Positions 37,262-44,996 of a stretch of DNA of 64,000 bases are shown here, piece after piece. This stretch comes from Neisseria dumasiana (lineage in GTDB: Bacteria; Pseudomonadota; Gammaproteobacteria; Burkholderiales; Neisseriaceae), in assembly GCF_022870885.1 (NCBI RefSeq), contig NZ_CP091509.1:1674001-1738000 (forward strand). The letters are read 5' to 3'. The position numbers and the translations under genes were made by a program. The notes under the pieces were generated by a model that ran no database searches, had not been told where the DNA came from, and saw only the letters and a list, made by a program, of their open reading frames with translations. The first letter of the stretch is position 1, and every line of letters begins with the position of its first letter.

Positions 37262-38584
37262 ATGTCATCAAATAACTCACTAACTACTTTCAATCAACAG
37301 TTACCTGATTTGTCTGCTAATACAATTCCTGCAATCAATCAACTTGTTTCTGTACTTGGTTTTCCAAGAGAAGTGTTAGCAAGTGATGATGAGATTAGAT
37401 ACGCATGGAACGACTTACCACGAGAGTTAAGAAATATCCCAGTTCAGAATGTTAACCCCGAGCTTATTGCTCGTATGTGTATTGCGATTAGCTCAGGATT
37501 ATTTGATGGCGCAATCAATTATATATGGAACGCTGCTATTTTGAGATTGCGCGATAAAGTTAGAACCTTTGGTCTTCCAATCGTCTCTCAGATATTAGAA
37601 AAGGATTTTGAAGATAGCGATTTAATAGCATTACAAGATAGCCAGTTATTAGATTTATGCTTGCAATTAAACATTCTTAATGAGGAAGGCGCTCTTTTTT
37701 TAGGACAGTGCAGAAACATTCGTAATAATTTTTCTGCGGCTCATCCATCACTTGGTAATTTAAATGATAGAGAATTTATAACTTTCCTAAACCGTTGCAT
37801 AAAGTATGCTTTAGGTGATTCTTCTTCTCCTAAGGGAGTGAATATTAGTGATTTTATTCAATCAATTAAAAGTGGGCGATTTAATGATGCTCAGCGTGAA
37901 TTATGGTTTCATAGATTATCTGAAACTCATGAGGCACAGAAACAATTGTTGATTGTTATGGCGCATGGTGTCTATTGTGACCCAAATTCGCAAGAACCTA
38001 CAAGATTAAATGCCTTAGATATCTGTGATTTATTTAAAGACAGCTTCTCTGCTTCTTTACGATCCGCATTGATTGATAAACACTCTGAATATATTACAAA
38101 AGGAGATGAACAAAGGTTAACGGCATCTAGCCAATTTTTTGAAAAATTAGGTTTGCTAGGATTACTTTCAGCTCCGCAACAGCATGCAATTTTTTCTACT
38201 GCTATTCAAAGGTTACAAATTGCCCATGATGGAATGAACAACTTTTACAATGAGCCTCCATACGCTGAAAGATTAGCAGAATTGTCTCAAAATACAGCCG
38301 TTCCTGAGACAGCTCAAAGTGATTTTGTTGATACGGTTGTTTCTTGCTATTTAGGGAATGGTTATGGAGTTTCATGGGCAGCTATCCCATTTTATGAAAA
38401 AATTATCAAGAATTTTTCCCCACAAGAAATTGCACTGATGATTCGTCATACACAAGTAGATACTTCTAGAATTGGAAGAAAAGTTAGCTCTGAAAGAAAG
38501 AGATTTGTACAAGCTTTAAAATTGATTGACTCTGCAAGTGTTCCGAATGGTGTTCGCTCTTCATATGAACAGTTTGTGAAATAG
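37262..38584 (+). CDS. Orphan AT-rich protein with a HEPN-like motif, unknown function
   Basis: This 440-residue, mainly helical cytoplasmic protein has no signal peptide or membrane segment. I do not recognise a named family. Residues about 150-161 read CRNIRNNFSAAH, which fits the R-x4-6-H signature (Arg154-Asn155 ... His161) of HEPN ribonuclease domains found in abortive-infection and toxin systems. This is a motif match by eye only. The gene has a good ribosome-binding site (ATAGGAGAAAA). It is much more AT-rich than its neighbours and contains no uptake sequence. It stands alone between a broken uvrA fragment and foreign-dialect repeats, so it was probably acquired horizontally. Confidence 0.75.
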   Translation: MSSNNSLTTFNQQLPDLSANTIPAINQLVSVLGFPREVLASDDEIRYAWNDLPRELRNIPVQNVNPELIARMCIAISSGLFDGAINYIWNAAILRLRDKVRTFGLPIVSQILEKDFEDSDLIALQDSQLLDLCLQLNILNEEGALFLGQCRNIRNNFSAAHPSLGNLNDREFITFLNRCIKYALGDSSSPKGVNISDFIQSIKSGRFNDAQRELWFHRLSETHEAQKQLLIVMAHGVYCDPNSQEPTRLNALDICDLFKDSFSASLRSALIDKHSEYITKGDEQRLTASSQFFEKLGLLGLLSAPQQHAIFSTAIQRLQIAHDGMNNFYNEPPYAERLAELSQNTAVPETAQSDFVDTVVSCYLGNGYGVSWAAIPFYEKIIKNFSPQEIALMIRHTQVDTSRIGRKVSSERKRFVQALKLIDSASVPNGVRSSYEQFVK

Positions 38585-38598
38585 CAAGCCATAGCCTG

Positions 38599-38678
38599 CA
38601 TAAAACCTAAATCCCATGTGTAGGGTGTGTGCGGTACGCACGCATTGTTCGGGCTTCTGTTCCAATGCCGTCTGAAAC
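38599..38678. repeat. 80-bp direct repeat, copy 1
   Basis: Starts CATAAAACCTA and ends ATGCCGTCTGAAAC, with GTGTGCGGTACGCAC in the middle. It is about 85% identical to 38973-39052. It includes an ATGCCGTCTGAA uptake sequence, the AT dialect rather than the AG dialect of the rest of the window. Confidence 0.8.
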
Positions 38679-38698
38679 TTTCTTTTCAGACGGCATTG
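38663..38698. terminator. AT-dialect uptake-sequence inverted pair after the orphan gene
   Basis: CAATGCCGTCTGAAA and TTTTCAGACGGCATTG form a 15-bp stem. Both arms are the ATGCCGTCTGAA form, typical of N. meningitidis/gonorrhoeae-type genomes. Confidence 0.8.
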
Positions 38699-38834
38699 TT
38701 TTGAACATAAATAATGTGGCGTGATTTTAAAATCTTTGCAGCCGATATGCGCGGTTCCATTCAAAACCGCGTGCGTGGCTGCGCCACACACCCTACCGAT
38801 AATTTTACGTTTGCTGTTTCAAACGTAGCCAGCC

Positions 38835-38943
38835 GTAGGTCGGATACTCGTATCCGACAAAACCAATTTAAAGCTGCCTGAAATATTTTTCTTTACAGCA
38901 CATTCTCTATTTGTCATTTGTCGGATTCAAGAATCCGACCTAC
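38835..38943. repeat. 109-bp inverted-repeat element (GTAGGTCGGAT ends)
   Basis: Outer ends GTAGGTCGGAT and ATCCGACCTAC are perfect complements, and each end is itself a small palindrome (GTCGGATACTCGTATCCGAC on the left, GTCGGATTCAAGAATCCGAC on the right). It contains AAGCTGCCTGAA, close to the uptake dialect described for Simonsiella. This is a MITE-like or REP-like intergenic repeat. Confidence 0.7.
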
Positions 38944-38972
38944 ATTTGAACAATCTTAGCAAGTGTAACCTA

Positions 38973-39052
38973 CATAAAACCTAGACCCCATGCTTAAGAT
39001 GTGTGCGGTACGCACACGCTATTCGGGCTTCTGCTCCCATGCCGTCTGAAAC
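38973..39052. repeat. 80-bp direct repeat, copy 2
   Basis: Second copy of the repeat at 38599-38678, again containing GTGTGCGGTACGCACA and ending in the AT-dialect uptake sequence at 39039-39050. The two copies bracket the inverted-repeat element at 38835-38943. No gene is present in 38585-39088. Confidence 0.8.
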
Positions 39053-39088
39053 GGGCATGGTGGTTCAAACTAAACCTAAACCCAAGCC

Positions 39089-39736
39089 CTATTCCTTCGC
39101 CAAACGGCCATTCTCCATACGCCAAATTTCATCGGCGAGGCTGTCGGCATCGGCTTGGTCGTGGGTAATCAAAATCATCGGCACGCCGCTTTTTTGCTGT
39201 AATTGCAGCAATTCGGCGCGGGTGTGCCGGCGCAAATCGGTGTCGAGCGCGGAAAAGGGTTCGTCGAGCAGCAGCAGTTTGGGGCAGGTAATCAAGGTGC
39301 GTGCCAATGCGGTGCGCTGTTTTTGGCCGCCTGAAATGTGGTGCGGATAATAATAGGCAACGGTTTCGAGCTGCAACAGTTCCAGCCAATACTGCACGTT
39401 TTCAGACGGCCTTTTCGGCGGATTTAACCATCCGCACTTCAAACCGAACGCGATGTTTTGCGCCACCGTTAAATGCGGAAACAGCGCGTAATCCTGAAAC
39501 ATCAGCCCTGCCCTGCGTTCGCGCGCGGGCACATGGCAGCCTTTGTCGAACCACGTTTCTCCGTTTACCCTGATATGGCCTGCATCGGGCTTGAGCAAAC
39601 CGGCAATCATTTGAAGGGTAAGGCTTTTTCCTGAACCCGACGCGCCGATTAACACCAGCTTTTGTGCATCCGATTGTAAGCGCACGTCCAATTCAAACGA
39701 CGGCAGTTTTTTGCGGATTTCAATGTCAAACAGCAT
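39089..39736 (-). CDS. modC: Molybdate ABC transporter ATP-binding protein ModC
   Basis: This ATPase of about 215 residues has Walker A (IGASGSGKSLT), the Q-loop (LMFQDYALFPH), signature HISGGQKQRTALAR, Walker B (LLLLDEPFSALD) and the H-loop (ILITHDQADAD). The C-terminal molybdate-regulatory (TOBE/MOP) domain of E. coli ModC is missing, giving a short version. I choose ATG 39736, five bases after GGAGGA, over longer upstream extensions. It overlaps the modB stop (TGATG). It powers molybdate import with ModB and ModA. Confidence 0.92.
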   Translation of the reverse strand: MLFDIEIRKKLPSFELDVRLQSDAQKLVLIGASGSGKSLTLQMIAGLLKPDAGHIRVNGETWFDKGCHVPARERRAGLMFQDYALFPHLTVAQNIAFGLKCGWLNPPKRPSENVQYWLELLQLETVAYYYPHHISGGQKQRTALARTLITCPKLLLLDEPFSALDTDLRRHTRAELLQLQQKSGVPMILITHDQADADSLADEIWRMENGRLAKE

Positions 39737-40410
39737 CATTTCCTCCCGTCGCGTGCGCGGGCAAGATGGCTCACACTCAGCAAAATCACGATGCACACCG
39801 CCGAAATCAAAACCACCAAACTGTTTGCCAGCGCATCGTCTCCGGCCTGAACGGCTTCATACACGGCAATCGACAGCGTTTGCGTTTGGCCGGGAATGCT
39901 GCCCGCAATCATCAACGTGGCACCGAATTCGCCCAAAGCGCGGGCAAACGCCAGCAGCACGCCGGCGAGAATGCCGCGCCACGCCAAAGGCAGGCTCACG
40001 CGGAAAAACACGGCGGCAGCATTCAAACCCGAAATCCGCGCGGCCTGCTCAAGCTGCGGATTCACGCTTTCAAACGCGGCGCGCGCGGGCTTGAACACCA
40101 AAGGAAACGTAACCACGGTAGCGGCAATCACCGCCCCTTGCCAAGTGAAAATCAGGTTGATGTTGAACGTGTCTTTCAGCCAGCCGCCCAACGCGCTGTT
40201 GCGCCCCAGCAGCACCAGCAGGTAATAGCCCAACACGGTCGGCGGCATCACCATCGGCAGGGTCAGCACGCTGTCGAGCAGGTTGCGCCCGATAAAACGG
40301 CTGTGCGCCAAAGCATAGCCTGCGGCGGTGCCGAAGACGATGTTCAGCAAAGTGGCCAGCCCGGCTACTTTCAGAGACAGCAGTAAGGTAACGGATACGG
40401 CTTCAGACAT
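39736..40410 (-). CDS. modB: Molybdate ABC transporter permease ModB
   Basis: This 224-residue inner-membrane protein has five or six hydrophobic segments (SVTLLLSLKVAGLATLLNIVFG at the N-terminus). It has the permease EAA-like loop EQAARISGLNAAAVFFRVSLPLAWRGILAGV and the ModB hallmark GEFGATLMIAGSIPGQTQTLSIAVYEAVQAG. It forms the channel for molybdate. It lies between modA and modC, overlapping modC, with an 81-base gap to modA that contains an uptake-sequence hairpin. Confidence 0.94.
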   Translation of the reverse strand: MSEAVSVTLLLSLKVAGLATLLNIVFGTAAGYALAHSRFIGRNLLDSVLTLPMVMPPTVLGYYLLVLLGRNSALGGWLKDTFNINLIFTWQGAVIAATVVTFPLVFKPARAAFESVNPQLEQAARISGLNAAAVFFRVSLPLAWRGILAGVLLAFARALGEFGATLMIAGSIPGQTQTLSIAVYEAVQAGDDALANSLVVLISAVCIVILLSVSHLARARDGRK

Positions 40411-40446
40411 GATGGGCGGAGTATTTGAACAGGGGTATCACAATAT

Positions 40447-40480
40447 CGAGGCCGTCTGAACAATGTTTCAGACGGCCTCG
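40447..40480. terminator. Uptake-sequence inverted pair between modA and modB
   Basis: CGAGGCCGTCTGAA and TTCAGACGGCCTCG form a 14-bp stem with CAATGT in the loop. In this position it may attenuate transcription, so that more binding protein (modA) than permease is made. Confidence 0.65.
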
Positions 40481-40491
40481 CTAGGCGTATT

Positions 40492-41241
40492 TTAAGGTTT
40501 CTGAAAACCGTAACGGTTCAACACCGTTTGGCCCTGAGCCGACAGCACATATTGCACAAACCGTTTGGCTTCGGCCTGTGCCGCGCTTTGTTTGGTAACG
40601 GCAATCGGATAAGACACGGGTTTGTCGGTGGGCACTTGTTTCAACACTTTCACTTTGTCTTTCATCAACGCCGCATCGGTGTTGTACACAAAACCGGCAT
40701 CCACTTCACCGCGCGCCACATAATCGAGCGACTGGCGGACATGCTGGGTGTTGATAATCTTAGGTTGCAGCGTTTGCCACACGCCCGCCTTTTCCAATGC
40801 GGCTTTGGCATACCGCCCTACCGGCACGCTGGCGGGATTGCTCACGGCAATGCGCTCGAAGCGGCTGTGGGTGAGATCTTTCAGACTGTTCACGCTTGAT
40901 TTGCCGGCAACAGGCGCGGCAATCACCAAAGCATTTTTGGCAAAATTGCGGCGGGTTTTCTCATCAATCACGCCTTGCCCGGCGGCCTTATCCATCGTTT
41001 CCTGATCGGCAAAGGCCAACACGTCCACCGGTGCGCCCTGCAACACCTGCTGGAGCAGCGTGCCCGAACCGGCGGTGTTGAGCTTGATTTTGCTGTGCGG
41101 ATACTGTTTTTCGTATTGCGCGGCAATGTCTTTAAACGCATTGCTCAGGCTGGCGGCGGCAGAAACGGTGATTTCTTCGGCCACTGCAAAAGGCGAAGCG
41201 GCAACCAACACGGCGGCCGTCAGGCAGCTAAACGGTTTCAT
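40492..41241 (-). CDS. modA: Molybdate ABC transporter periplasmic binding protein ModA
   Basis: This 249-residue protein has a signal peptide (CLTAAVLVAASPFAVA). The mature part starts EEITVSAAASLSNAFKDIAAQYEKQYP, the usual ModA opening. It continues with NTAGSGTLLQQVLQGAPVDVLAFADQETMDKA and the C-terminal YVLSAQGQTVLNRYGF. It captures molybdate for the ModB/ModC importer and so supplies the molybdenum cofactor. It is the first gene of modABC. No clear ModE operator was recognised upstream. Confidence 0.95.
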   Translation of the reverse strand: MKPFSCLTAAVLVAASPFAVAEEITVSAAASLSNAFKDIAAQYEKQYPHSKIKLNTAGSGTLLQQVLQGAPVDVLAFADQETMDKAAGQGVIDEKTRRNFAKNALVIAAPVAGKSSVNSLKDLTHSRFERIAVSNPASVPVGRYAKAALEKAGVWQTLQPKIINTQHVRQSLDYVARGEVDAGFVYNTDAALMKDKVKVLKQVPTDKPVSYPIAVTKQSAAQAEAKRFVQYVLSAQGQTVLNRYGFQKP

Positions 41242-41375
41242 CGGGCTTTTCTCACTTTTAGATAATCATGCGGTTATTGTTGTACGCCTTAGGGCATGTT
41301 CGTGCCGCGCGGATTCATTCCGCAGGCATGGGCATTATAGGGCATCTGCGGCGGGCAGGATTTAATCCGCCGGTA

Positions 41376-41696
41376 TTAGTTCTTTCGGCCGGCCGGTTCG
41401 CCGTCGACACAAGGCTGCACCAACACCCACGGCGCCACCACCACTGCCCACATTTGCTGATTGTCGGCAAGAAAACGGCGCGCCTGTTCTTCGCTAACCA
41501 AACCGAACAGGCCGTTTTGCATCAATTTGCCTAATCCTTCGGCATTATCGTCGGCCATCATGCGGGCGGTTTCGATGAGGTCGAGTTCGGCACTCACATA
41601 CACCGCCGCGCCGCGTGCAAAATGGGTTTGGAGTTCATGCCACGAAATACGGGCGGTTTCGAGATTGAGTTTGTCGTTGAGCAGATGGTCGGGCAT
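41376..41696 (-). CDS. DUF2288 family protein
   Basis: This 106-residue soluble protein matches the DUF2288 pattern: LETARISWHELQTHFARGAAVYVSAELDLIETA near the N-terminus and FLADNQQMWAVVVAPWVLVQP near the C-terminus. The family is widespread in proteobacteria and has no established function. The gene stands alone between modA and the znu operon. An in-frame GTG or upstream start cannot be excluded, but ATG 41696 begins the usual family N-terminus. Confidence 0.85.
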   Translation of the reverse strand: MPDHLLNDKLNLETARISWHELQTHFARGAAVYVSAELDLIETARMMADDNAEGLGKLMQNGLFGLVSEEQARRFLADNQQMWAVVVAPWVLVQPCVDGEPAGRKN

Positions 41697-41845
41697 TGTC
41701 TGTTTTCCGTCGAGATAATAAAGGCGGTATTGTAGCCGATGGCAGGCCGGGCGGGCAGACTGCCCTGCCTTTTTCAGACGGCCCCGCGCATCTCACTGTT
41801 TTACAATAATAATGTTATACAGTATCATGCAACGTTTTTCAGTTT

Positions 41846-41891
41846 TTCAGACGGCCTCGTTGGGCTTTTGCAAGGCTTAAGGCCGTCTGAA
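41846..41891. terminator. Widely spaced uptake-sequence inverted pair upstream of znu genes
   Basis: TTCAGACGGCCT and AGGCCGTCTGAA (the latter across 41880-41891) with a 20-base loop. It lies just upstream of the small ORF at 41908. It may be an uptake site pair rather than a terminator. Confidence 0.5.
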
Positions 41892-41907
41892 CCATTTGGC
41901 ACAACAC

Positions 41908-42009
41908 ATGAATTCGATTTTACTGACCGGCCTCTTTCAGCGCCTGCTGCTTGCCCTTGCCGCACTGGCGCTGCTGTGGGGCGTTTATTTTTGGGCGACG
42001 GCAACATGA
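41908..42009 (+). CDS. Small membrane peptide (33 aa) overlapping znuC
   Basis: ATG 41908 opens a 33-residue frame consisting of one hydrophobic helix (LLLALAALALLWGVYFWA), preceded by MNSILLTGLFQR. Its TGA overlaps the znuC ATG as ATGA, a layout typical of translational coupling. It is too short for routine gene calling. A role as leader or accessory membrane peptide of the zinc importer is inferred only from position. The znuC start has no strong ribosome-binding site of its own, which supports coupling. Confidence 0.55.
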   Translation: MNSILLTGLFQRLLLALAALALLWGVYFWATAT

Positions 42010-42734
42010 GTATCACGCTAGAAAACCTTACCGTCAGCTACCGCCGCCGCCCTGCGGTACACCATCTGAATGCCGAATTTGCCGAAGGCTGCATGTGCGC
42101 CGTTTTCGGCCCCAACGGTGCGGGCAAATCCACGCTGCTCAAAGCCGTGATGGGTCTGCTTAAAACCGACACCGGCTCGGTGCATACGCACGGTTTGGAG
42201 AGAAAAGACATCGCCTATCTGCCGCAGCAATCCGACGTTGACCGCAGCCAGCCCATCAGTGTGTTCGAGCTCACGGCTATGGGGCTGTGGTATGAAATCG
42301 GCTTTTTCGGGCGCGTGAACGCACAGCAGCGCGAGCGGGTGATGCAGGCTTTGGAACGTGTGGATATGGCCGATTTCGCCCACCGCCAGATTGCCCACCT
42401 TTCCAACGGCCAGTTTCAGCGCGTATTGTTTGCGCGCATGTTGGCGCAGAACGCCAAATTCCTGCTGCTCGACGAACCGTTCAACGCCGTGGACGCACGC
42501 ACTACTTACGCTTTGCTCGACGTTTTGCGCGGCTGCCACCGCGACGGCCAGTCGATTGTGGCGGTGCTGCACGATTATGAACAGGTGCGGGCGTATTTCC
42601 CTCAAACCCTGTTGGTTGCCCGCCGCAAAATCGCCCAAGGCGCAACCGAAACGGTGCTTACCGACACTTATCTGCAAGAAGCCAACGCCGCCATGCAGCG
42701 GCACGAATCGGAAGAATGGTGCGAAACCGTCTGA
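42006..42734 (+). CDS. znuC: Zinc ABC transporter ATP-binding protein ZnuC
   Basis: This 242-residue ATPase has Walker A (FGPNGAGKSTLLKAV), the Q-loop (IAYLPQQSDVDRSQPISVFELTAMGL, typical of metal-ABC ATPases), signature LSNGQFQRVLFAR, Walker B (FLLLDEPFNAVD) and the H-loop (VAVLHDYEQV). The longer open frame upstream of 42006 lacks family similarity, so ATG 42006 is chosen. It is the first full gene of znuCBA. Zur control is expected from family knowledge, but I found no convincing operator. A weak palindrome near 41812-41830 (GTTATAC..GTATCAT) is only a candidate. Confidence 0.92.
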   Translation: MSITLENLTVSYRRRPAVHHLNAEFAEGCMCAVFGPNGAGKSTLLKAVMGLLKTDTGSVHTHGLERKDIAYLPQQSDVDRSQPISVFELTAMGLWYEIGFFGRVNAQQRERVMQALERVDMADFAHRQIAHLSNGQFQRVLFARMLAQNAKFLLLDEPFNAVDARTTYALLDVLRGCHRDGQSIVAVLHDYEQVRAYFPQTLLVARRKIAQGATETVLTDTYLQEANAAMQRHESEEWCETV

Positions 42735-42835
42735 TTTTCAGGGCGTGCCGTCAACAAGCTGACGGCAACACGCTTGAAAATGCCTTTATTTGACAAAACC
42801 GGCATTGCCGCCCCGCTACCGATTGCCCATTGTTA

Positions 42836-42898
42836 CAGGCCGTCTGAAAAAACGCCCTGCCCTGTTTATCTGCCGTTTAAACCTTTTCAGACGGCCTG
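42836..42898. repeat. Uptake-sequence pair between znuC and znuB
   Basis: CAGGCCGTCTGAAAA and TTTTCAGACGGCCTG lie 33 bases apart in the 175-base gap between znuC and znuB. The wide loop makes efficient termination less likely. It may tune the ratio of ATPase to permease. Confidence 0.55.
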
Positions 42899-42909
42899 CA
42901 AGTAATCTC

Positions 42910-43785
42910 ATGAATATTTACGAATTATTAATCGAACCCTTTGCCGAATTCGACTTTATGCGCTATGCGCTGGCTTCGATTGTGTGCCTTGCCTTGAGCG
43001 CGGCACCCGTCGGCGTATTTTTGGTGATGCGCCGCATGAGCCTGATCGGCGACGCCCTCAGCCACGCGGTTTTGCCCGGTGCGGCAATCGGCTATATGCT
43101 GGCCGGCCTCAGTATGCCCGCCATGAGTGCGGGCGGGTTTGCCGCCGGTATGCTGATGGCGCTGCTGGCGGGATTGGTGAGCCGCTTTACCAGCTTGAAA
43201 GAAGACGCCAACTTCGCCGCGTTTTACCTCAGCAGCTTGGCCATCGGCGTGATATTGGTCAGCAAAAACGGCAGCAGCGTCGATTTGCTGCACCTGCTGT
43301 TCGGCTCCGTGCTGGCCGTGGATTTGCCCGCGCTGCAACTGATTGCCGTGTCGGCAAGCATAACCATTACCGCCTTGGCCGTGATCTACCGCCCGTTGGT
43401 TTTGGAAAGCATCGACCCGCTGTTTTTGCAGGCCGTTAACGGCAAAGGCGGGCTGTGGCACATTCTGTTTTTGGTGCTGGTGGTGATGAACTTGGTGGCC
43501 GGTTTTCAGGCATTGGGCACGTTGATGTCGGTGGGGTTGATGATGCTGCCGGCGATTTCCGCCCGCCTGTGGGCGAAAAACATGGGCATGCTGCTGTTGC
43601 TGTCGGTGCTGACCGCTTTGGCCTGCGGTTTGGGCGGCCTGCTGTTTTCTTACCATGTCGAAATCCCCTCCGGCCCTGCCATCATTTTATGGTGCGGTGC
43701 GTTTTACCTGTTTTCGGTAATATTCGGCTGGGAAGGCGGTATCCTGCCCAAGTGGCTGCGCCACAAAAAACACCTCCGCGCTTAA
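42910..43785 (+). CDS. znuB: Zinc ABC transporter permease ZnuB
   Basis: This 291-residue inner-membrane protein of the ABC-3 family has about eight hydrophobic segments. It carries the conserved RRMSLIGDALSHAVLPGAAIGYMLAG loop near the N-terminus and ALGTLMSVGLMMLPAISARLWA near the C-terminus. I place the start at ATG 42910. The frame is open 40 codons further upstream, but that part overlaps an uptake-sequence pair and is not family-like. It forms the zinc channel with ZnuC. Confidence 0.93.
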   Translation: MNIYELLIEPFAEFDFMRYALASIVCLALSAAPVGVFLVMRRMSLIGDALSHAVLPGAAIGYMLAGLSMPAMSAGGFAAGMLMALLAGLVSRFTSLKEDANFAAFYLSSLAIGVILVSKNGSSVDLLHLLFGSVLAVDLPALQLIAVSASITITALAVIYRPLVLESIDPLFLQAVNGKGGLWHILFLVLVVMNLVAGFQALGTLMSVGLMMLPAISARLWAKNMGMLLLLSVLTALACGLGGLLFSYHVEIPSGPAIILWCGAFYLFSVIFGWEGGILPKWLRHKKHLRA

Positions 43786-43797
43786 GCATCGGAACTT

Positions 43798-43835
43798 TTC
43801 AGACGGCCTCTTTTCCAAATATCCGGCCGTCTGAA
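43798..43835. terminator. Uptake-sequence inverted pair between znuB and znuA
   Basis: TTCAGACGGCC and GGCCGTCTGAA flank a 16-base loop, 13 bases after the znuB stop. znuA may therefore also have its own promoter. Confidence 0.6.
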
Positions 43836-43884
43836 AAAATTTTTCACCTCATTAGAATTGTTACGTTATATCAAAGGAATCGAT

Positions 43885-44799
43885 ATGAAACATTGGAAAA
43901 CCGGCATCATTGCCGCCCTCGTCTCCGGCAGCCTCTACGCCGCCCCCATGCCCGTTGTGACCAGCTTCAGCATTTTGGGCGACGTAACCAAACAAGTCGG
44001 CGGCGAACGCGTGAGCGTGCAAAACTTAGTGGGTGCCAACCAAGATTCACACGCCTACCACATCACCAGCGGCGATGTGAAAAAAATCCGCGAAGCCAAA
44101 TTGGTTCTGCTCAACGGCCTCGGCTTGGAAGGCGGCGACGTGCAACGTGCCGTGAAACAAAGCAAAGTGCCCTACGCCGAAGCCACCGCAGGCATCAAAC
44201 CCCTTAAAGCCCCCGAAGGCGGCCACCATCACGGCCACGACCACAGCCATGATCACGGCCACCACCATCACGATCACGGCGAATTCGATCCGCACGTCTG
44301 GACCGACCCCGTACTGATGCAGACCTACGCCCAAAACGTCGCCAACGCCCTGATCAAAGCCGACCCGCAAGGCAAAACCTACTATCAGCAGCGTTTGAAC
44401 GCCTATCAAAACGAGCTGAAAAAACTCCATGCCGACGCGCAAAAATCGTTCGCCGCCATTCCGCAGGCGCAGCGTAAAGTGCTGACCGGCCACGACGCTT
44501 TTGCCTATATGGGCAAACGCTACAACATCCGCTTTACCGCCCCGCAAGGCGTGAGCACTGCCGCCGAGCCGTCTGCCAAACAAGTGGCTTCCATCATCCG
44601 CCAAATCAAACGCGAAGGCATCAAGGCCGTGTTTGCCGAAAACATCAAAGATGCCCGCATGGTTGAACGCATTGCCAAAGAAACCGGCGTGAAAGTGAGC
44701 GGCAGGCTCTACTCCGACGCGCTGGGCAACGCGCCTGCCAACACCTACATCGGCATGTACCGCTACAACGTGCGCGTATTAACCGACGCCATGAAATAA
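43885..44799 (+). CDS. znuA: Zinc ABC transporter periplasmic binding protein ZnuA
   Basis: This 304-residue protein has a signal peptide (HWKTGIIAALVSGSLYA). It is a cluster A-I metal-binding protein: PVVTSFSILGDVTKQVGG, the ligand His in DSHAYHITSGDVKKI, a His-rich flexible loop at about residues 113-137 (GHHHGHDHSHDHGHHHHDHG), FDPHVWTDPV, and TGHDAFAYMGKRYNI. The His-rich loop favours zinc over manganese. Start ATG 43885 has AAAGGAA upstream. The nine codons before it are dropped because the signal peptide begins here. Confidence 0.93.
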   Translation: MKHWKTGIIAALVSGSLYAAPMPVVTSFSILGDVTKQVGGERVSVQNLVGANQDSHAYHITSGDVKKIREAKLVLLNGLGLEGGDVQRAVKQSKVPYAEATAGIKPLKAPEGGHHHGHDHSHDHGHHHHDHGEFDPHVWTDPVLMQTYAQNVANALIKADPQGKTYYQQRLNAYQNELKKLHADAQKSFAAIPQAQRKVLTGHDAFAYMGKRYNIRFTAPQGVSTAAEPSAKQVASIIRQIKREGIKAVFAENIKDARMVERIAKETGVKVSGRLYSDALGNAPANTYIGMYRYNVRVLTDAMK

Positions 44800-44825
44800 A
44801 GCGTTTCCTTAAACGCAAACCGTTA

Positions 44826-44870
44826 CGAGGCCGTCTGAAAACCAGCAAAACCGGTTTTCAGACGGCCTCG
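44826..44870. terminator. Uptake-sequence terminator after znuA
   Basis: CGAGGCCGTCTGAAAACC and GGTTTTCAGACGGCCTCG form an 18-bp inverted repeat, 26 bases after the znuA stop. Confidence 0.85.
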
Positions 44871-44996
44871 AACCATCATAAAAGCCCCATTGCAACACCG
44901 GCGGCAAACAACCCGAATTGCCAACAATCCGCCCCTTTCGGCAGCGATTTGAGCTAAAATACCGTTCCCAAAAATTGACGACCCCAAGGAACGACC

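Noticed and set aside
41739..42005. N-terminal extension of ZnuC
   Set aside because: The added 89 residues span uptake sequences and the small ORF and do not match ABC ATPases. ATG 42006 with ATGA coupling fits better.
44218..44282. His-codon-rich stretch in znuA as a simple-sequence phase-variable tract
   Set aside because: The His codons vary (CAC/CAT mixed with GGC and GAC), so there is no homogeneous repeat. It is the metal-binding loop known in ZnuA.
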